Shown: positions 5,654 through 7,795 of the stretch, in pieces | How the letters are laid out: each line of letters opens with the position of its first letter | Position numbering within the stretch: the stretch's first letter is position 1 | Source of the DNA: Promethearchaeota archaeon | Lineage (GTDB): Archaea; Asgardarchaeota; Lokiarchaeia; Sigynarchaeales; SOKP01 | Assembly (NCBI GenBank): GCA_004524515.1 | Contig: SDNV01000122.1 | Span: forward strand, 1-7,795 | Length of the DNA stretch: 7,795 nucleotides | Reading direction: 5' to 3' | The notes under the pieces: generated by a model | Told to the model about the DNA's origin: nothing | The model's database searches: none | Seen by the model: the letters and a program-made list of their open reading frames with translations, nothing else | Position numbers and translations under genes: made by a program

Positions 5654-5992
5654 ATTAAGAAAGTTCATGAGAAAGAATTTGAATACAGAGGTGGAGAGTC
5701 GGGAGTTAAATACCTAATGCGAGGTCCTTCTATTGATTGGGGGCTAATTTTATTGAAACCCGGAGAATATATGGGGGGAAAACCTCACGGACATAACGAA
5801 ATTGATGAGACATTTTACTTTATGGAAGGAAATGGGATCATGATTATAGATGGTAATGAGTTTAAGGCACCCCAAGGAAGCGTATTCCTCTGTGAACCGA
5901 GGGAAATGCATAATATCAAAAACGATTCGGATAAACCCATTAAAATTGTTTTTATTAAGGGACAATATAAACCAGACGATAAGATTGAATAA
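5654..5992 (+). CDS. Metal-binding single-domain cupin, probably starting at ATT
   Basis: From ATT 5654 the protein has 112 residues; from the first ATG (5717) it has 91. The upstream codons read KKVHEKEFEYRGGESGVKYL and run straight into RGPSIDWGLILLKPGE. That looks like the normal N-terminal strands of this cupin type, so the longer form is preferred. Cupin motif 1 has H45, H47 and E52 in GGKPHGHNEIDETFYFMEG. Motif 2 has H86 in CEPREMHNIKN, with PRE replacing the usual PxG. This makes a complete 3-His/1-Glu metal site, as in many small cupins of unknown substrate; an enzyme or a small-molecule-binding role are both possible. It is soluble, with no signal peptide. aIF1A follows after 38 nt in the same direction and may be co-transcribed. 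A sequencing indel is the main alternative to the ATT start. Confidence 0.8.
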   Translation: MKKVHEKEFEYRGGESGVKYLMRGPSIDWGLILLKPGEYMGGKPHGHNEIDETFYFMEGNGIMIIDGNEFKAPQGSVFLCEPREMHNIKNDSDKPIKIVFIKGQYKPDDKIE

Positions 5993-6030
5993 TAAAATAT
6001 ATAATCAATTCCTAATATGAGTAAATTATA

Positions 6031-6426
6031 ATGGCTAAAAAGTCTAAAAAGCAGCAAAAAAAAGGAAGAAAGGGTGGGATTAGACCTGAGGATGCAGAAA
6101 TAATCCCCTCCAGAATAAAAATACCAGATAAACGAGTAGGAGAGATATTTGGCAGAGTCGTTGATATTTTAGGAAACGATCGCATGGAAGTATTTGCAGA
6201 AGATGGCAAACATTATATTGGCAGAATTAGAGGGAAAATTAAAAAGAGAGTTTGGATACGAAAAGGTGATCTAGTAATTATAAATCCATGGGATTGGGCT
6301 ACAGAAACTAAGGATCAAAAGGGAAAATGTGAAATTACCTGGCGCTATATGAAAAACGAGATATCTTGGCTTTCTCGTAATCACAGAATCCCAGAAATGC
6401 TGGATATAAATAATATACCGTTTTAA
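6031..6426 (+). CDS. eif1a: Translation initiation factor aIF1A (eIF1A)
   Basis: This 131-residue protein binds the ribosomal A site during initiation and helps recruit initiator tRNA and select the start codon. It corresponds to eukaryotic eIF1A and bacterial IF1. The S1-like OB fold spans about 36-107, with the hallmark GRIRGKIKKRVWIRKGDLVII at 64-84 and the closing strand CEITWRYMKNE at 100-110. A C-terminal helical part follows to about 125, as in archaeal homologs. The N-terminal tail, about residues 1-34, is longer and more basic than in many archaeal versions (KKSKKQQKKGRKGG), resembling the basic tail of eukaryotic eIF1A. The long acidic C-tail of the eukaryotic factor is absent. The start is ATG 6031 behind a weak TGAG site. 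An upstream ATG at 6017 runs into a stop after four codons. Confidence 0.95.
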   Translation: MAKKSKKQQKKGRKGGIRPEDAEIIPSRIKIPDKRVGEIFGRVVDILGNDRMEVFAEDGKHYIGRIRGKIKKRVWIRKGDLVIINPWDWATETKDQKGKCEITWRYMKNEISWLSRNHRIPEMLDINNIPF

Positions 6427-6729
6427 TACATAATTTCTAAAATGTTTATTTAAATTATAAAATAAATTAAAACTTGCCAAGAGTTAGAATCCTACTGTAA
6501 ATTTTTAAGCCCAAAATCCACTATAACAGTAAAAATAGAAGGAAATCTGTATCTGCTTTTCCATTCGAATAGAATTTTTATACAAAAAGTGGAGCAGAGT
6601 CATAGTATATTTAATTCTTCCTTACAAATGCAAAATTTTATAATTTATGATTTCCTTGTATAATATATCCTTATTTTTCCAAAAAATTTTAAATTAAACC
6701 CAAATCAAATAAGGAAAAGAGGAAAAATA
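6427..6729. other. Non-coding gap between aIF1A and Spt5, with Spt5 promoter signals
   Basis: No convincing ORF or tRNA is visible in about 300 bases. SecE, which sits next to Spt5 in many archaea, is not here. The right end holds a TATA-like TATAATATAT at 6659-6668 (predicted start near 6690) and the ribosome binding site AGAGG at 6718-6722, 7 nt before the Spt5 ATG. A weak inverted repeat, TACTGT (6493-6498) and ACAGTA (6526-6531), has a 27-nt loop and no clear role. Confidence 0.55.
6659..6668 (+). promoter_or_regulatory. Candidate TATA box of spt5
   Basis: TATAATATAT lies about 70 nt before the ATG. Initiation near 6690 would give a leader of about 40 nt including AGAGG. Confidence 0.35.
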
Positions 6730-7497
6730 ATGTCGGATCATGAAGAAAAATTTGAAGAAAGCAATGAGGAAAGTGTCAATGTAGAGGAAACAATTCACAG
6801 TGAAATTATTGAAGACATCGAAGACTTAACTACATTATTTGCCGTAAGAACCACTATTAACCAAGAAAGTAATATATTAAAACAGATTTTTTATCGATTC
6901 CGCATATTAGACGTAGTTCCAGATATTAAAGCTATGTTAGTTAGTCCCATGCTCCCCGGATACATTTTTATCGAAGCCTCACAAAAAAGAGATGTACAAA
7001 TCGCAATACAGGGTATCCCCCATATTAAAGGCCGAATTGTGGGACAAATTAAATTATCCGAAATAAAACATGTATTAGTACCGAGAAGTGTTACCGAATT
7101 TCTAGAAGAAGGAGATACTGTAGAAATTATTTCTGGTGTGTTTGAAGGGTCCCGTGCCTTAGTGATGAGGATGCCACATGACACTTCAAGTAGTGAAGAG
7201 GTGGTAGTAAGATTACTCCAGGAAGAAACTCCCATCACCATTAAAATCCACGGAGATTATCTAAAATTAGTGGAGAAGAAGAAAAGAATCGAAGAAGAAC
7301 CCATCCCTGAAATAAAAATAAGAGCACCTGAAGAAGTGGTTACAGATCTTGAAAAAATGATTACTTTTGACGATGAGATTGAATCAGAATACGAGGAAGA
7401 ATTTCCCGCAGATTATGGGGCTGAGGAAATCGAAGATTCCGAAGAAATGGAAGAGGAGGACGAGGATGATGAGTGGGCCAAATTCGACGGATTTTAA
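6730..7497 (+). CDS. spt5: Transcription elongation factor Spt5 with acidic N- and C-terminal extensions
   Basis: Spt5 (NusG homolog) clamps DNA in RNA polymerase and raises processivity, usually together with Spt4. This protein has 255 residues, against about 150 for typical archaeal Spt5. Residues 1-33 are highly acidic. The NGN domain is at about 35-118, with LFAVRTT at its start and SPMLPGYIFIEA at 72-83, the usual PGYIFI motif of the polymerase-binding domain. The KOW domain is at about 125-182: EGDTVEIISGVFEGSRALVM, ending in ITIKIHGDYLKLVE. From about 188 to the end comes a long acidic tail closing with EEEDEDDEWAKFDGF, where aromatic residues sit in an acidic field. The ribosome binding site AGAGG lies 7 nt before ATG 6730. 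The neighbours are not the usual secE and L11 genes. Confidence in the family is high, but the function of the tails is unknown. Confidence 0.93.
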   Translation: MSDHEEKFEESNEESVNVEETIHSEIIEDIEDLTTLFAVRTTINQESNILKQIFYRFRILDVVPDIKAMLVSPMLPGYIFIEASQKRDVQIAIQGIPHIKGRIVGQIKLSEIKHVLVPRSVTEFLEEGDTVEIISGVFEGSRALVMRMPHDTSSSEEVVVRLLQEETPITIKIHGDYLKLVEKKKRIEEEPIPEIKIRAPEEVVTDLEKMITFDDEIESEYEEEFPADYGAEEIEDSEEMEEEDEDDEWAKFDGF

Positions 7498-7545
7498 AAA
7501 AAACCCAAATGCCTATTTTTAATAAGATACTTTAGTCTTACTTGA

Positions 7546-7567
7546 ATTTTCTTTATTTCTATTTTTC
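7546..7567 (+). terminator. T-rich terminator after spt5
   Basis: A stretch dominated by T (TTTTCTTTATTTCTATTTTTC) begins about 50 nt after the spt5 stop. It matches the oligo-T style of archaeal termination, and no hairpin is seen. Confidence 0.4.
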
Positions 7568-7663
7568 TAATGGAAAAAACCTAATAGCTTGAATCTTGCT
7601 CTGTATAAAATTATGTATCAATATTTTTCTGCTTAAAAATTGACCCTTTCTTTTTAGAACAGA

Positions 7664-7675
7664 TTTTTATATTAA
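7664..7675 (+). promoter_or_regulatory. Candidate TATA box of a gene starting at the right edge
   Basis: TTTTTATATTAA matches the archaeal TATA pattern. Transcription would begin near 7695, about 30 nt before the AGGAG at 7724-7728. Confidence 0.35.
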
Positions 7676-7735
7676 AAACATTATTAGACACCTATCAATT
7701 ATAAAAGTTTTCAAATTTTTTTTAGGAGCTTTTTA

Positions 7736-7795
7736 ATAGAAAATTACGACTGTCGGAAAATTTTAAAGGAAAATTTGCTAAATCGAAAGGGTATG
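7736..7795 (+). CDS. Possible 5' end of an unidentified gene, cut by the window edge
   Basis: A TATA-like box, then AGGAG at 7724-7728, suggests translation starting around 7734-7740. The only near-cognate start there is ATA 7736, spaced 7 nt. From it the frame stays open to the window end and reads ENYDCRKILKENLLNRKGM. TTG 7775, behind AAAGGA with short spacing, and ATG 7793 are alternative starts in the same frame. Another frame is also open from 7726 (ELFNRKLRLSENFKGKFAKS), with no usual start codon. The fragment is too short to assign a family, and whether it is coding is uncertain. Confidence 0.25.
   Translation, partial: MENYDCRKILKENLLNRKGM

Noticed and set aside
5667..5717. A 16-codon leader peptide (ATG 5667) ending in a TAATG overlap with ATG 5717
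   Set aside because: The ATG lacks a ribosome binding site at good distance. The other frame over the same bases continues the cupin sequence naturally, so a longer cupin is the better explanation.
6470..6560. Possible degenerate tRNA (a GTTAGAATCC segment resembles a T-arm)
   Set aside because: No acceptor stem, anticodon arm or D-arm can be paired around it.
6891..7241. A 116-codon open frame on the minus strand within spt5
   Set aside because: It is fully antisense to a well-supported conserved gene, with no ribosome binding site or recognisable motifs. Similar antisense frames inside the symporter, dehydrogenase, cupin and aIF1A genes were dropped for the same reason.
1..7795. CRISPR arrays, insertion sequences, rRNA or tRNA genes
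   Set aside because: No regularly spaced repeats, transposase motifs, terminal inverted repeats or structured RNA signatures were seen on either strand.

Overview
The window looks like a piece of an Asgard archaeal chromosome, most likely Lokiarchaeia-like. Four things point there: archaeal information-processing genes (translation initiation factor aIF1A and elongation factor Spt5), a pair of Ras-superfamily small GTPases with Rab/Arf/Rho-type motifs, a degraded leucine-rich-repeat remnant, and strongly A+T-rich, loosely packed DNA with TATA-like boxes. The assignment rests on gene content alone, because no rRNA is present.

Layout. Bases 1-510 hold no intact gene, but the minus strand carries what looks like a decayed leucine-rich-repeat gene (about 231-440), followed by a TATA-like box. 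Next is a GPH-type sugar/cation symporter (511-1896, +), convergent with a small metal-less cupin (2070-2360, -). The gap between them carries T-tracts, a hairpin and a perfect palindrome. An extremely A+T-rich spacer (2361-2706) leads to a three-gene block on the plus strand: small GTPase A (2707-3228), a PIN-domain nuclease (3225-3680) that overlaps it by 4 nt, and small GTPase B (3735-4253). The two GTPases are about 69% identical and align without gaps. Convergent with this block is an iron-type alcohol dehydrogenase (4286-5473, -). The right-hand part, all on the plus strand, holds a metal-binding cupin (5654-5992), aIF1A (6031-6426), Spt5 with acidic extensions (6730-7497), and possibly the start of one more gene at the right edge.

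How the genes may work together. The clearest unit is GTPase-PIN-GTPase, where a 4-nt stop/start overlap suggests coupled translation and the flanking duplicates suggest the trio was kept together. The symporter, alcohol dehydrogenase and cupins are metabolic, with no shared pathway visible. The second cupin is better read from an ATT start behind a full Shine-Dalgarno match (112 aa) than from its first ATG (91 aa). It lies just upstream of the initiation factor aIF1A, which makes the odd start codon more interesting. Several genes use non-ATG starts: TTG for the PIN protein and GTPase B, probably ATT for the cupin, and perhaps ATA or TTG at the right edge.
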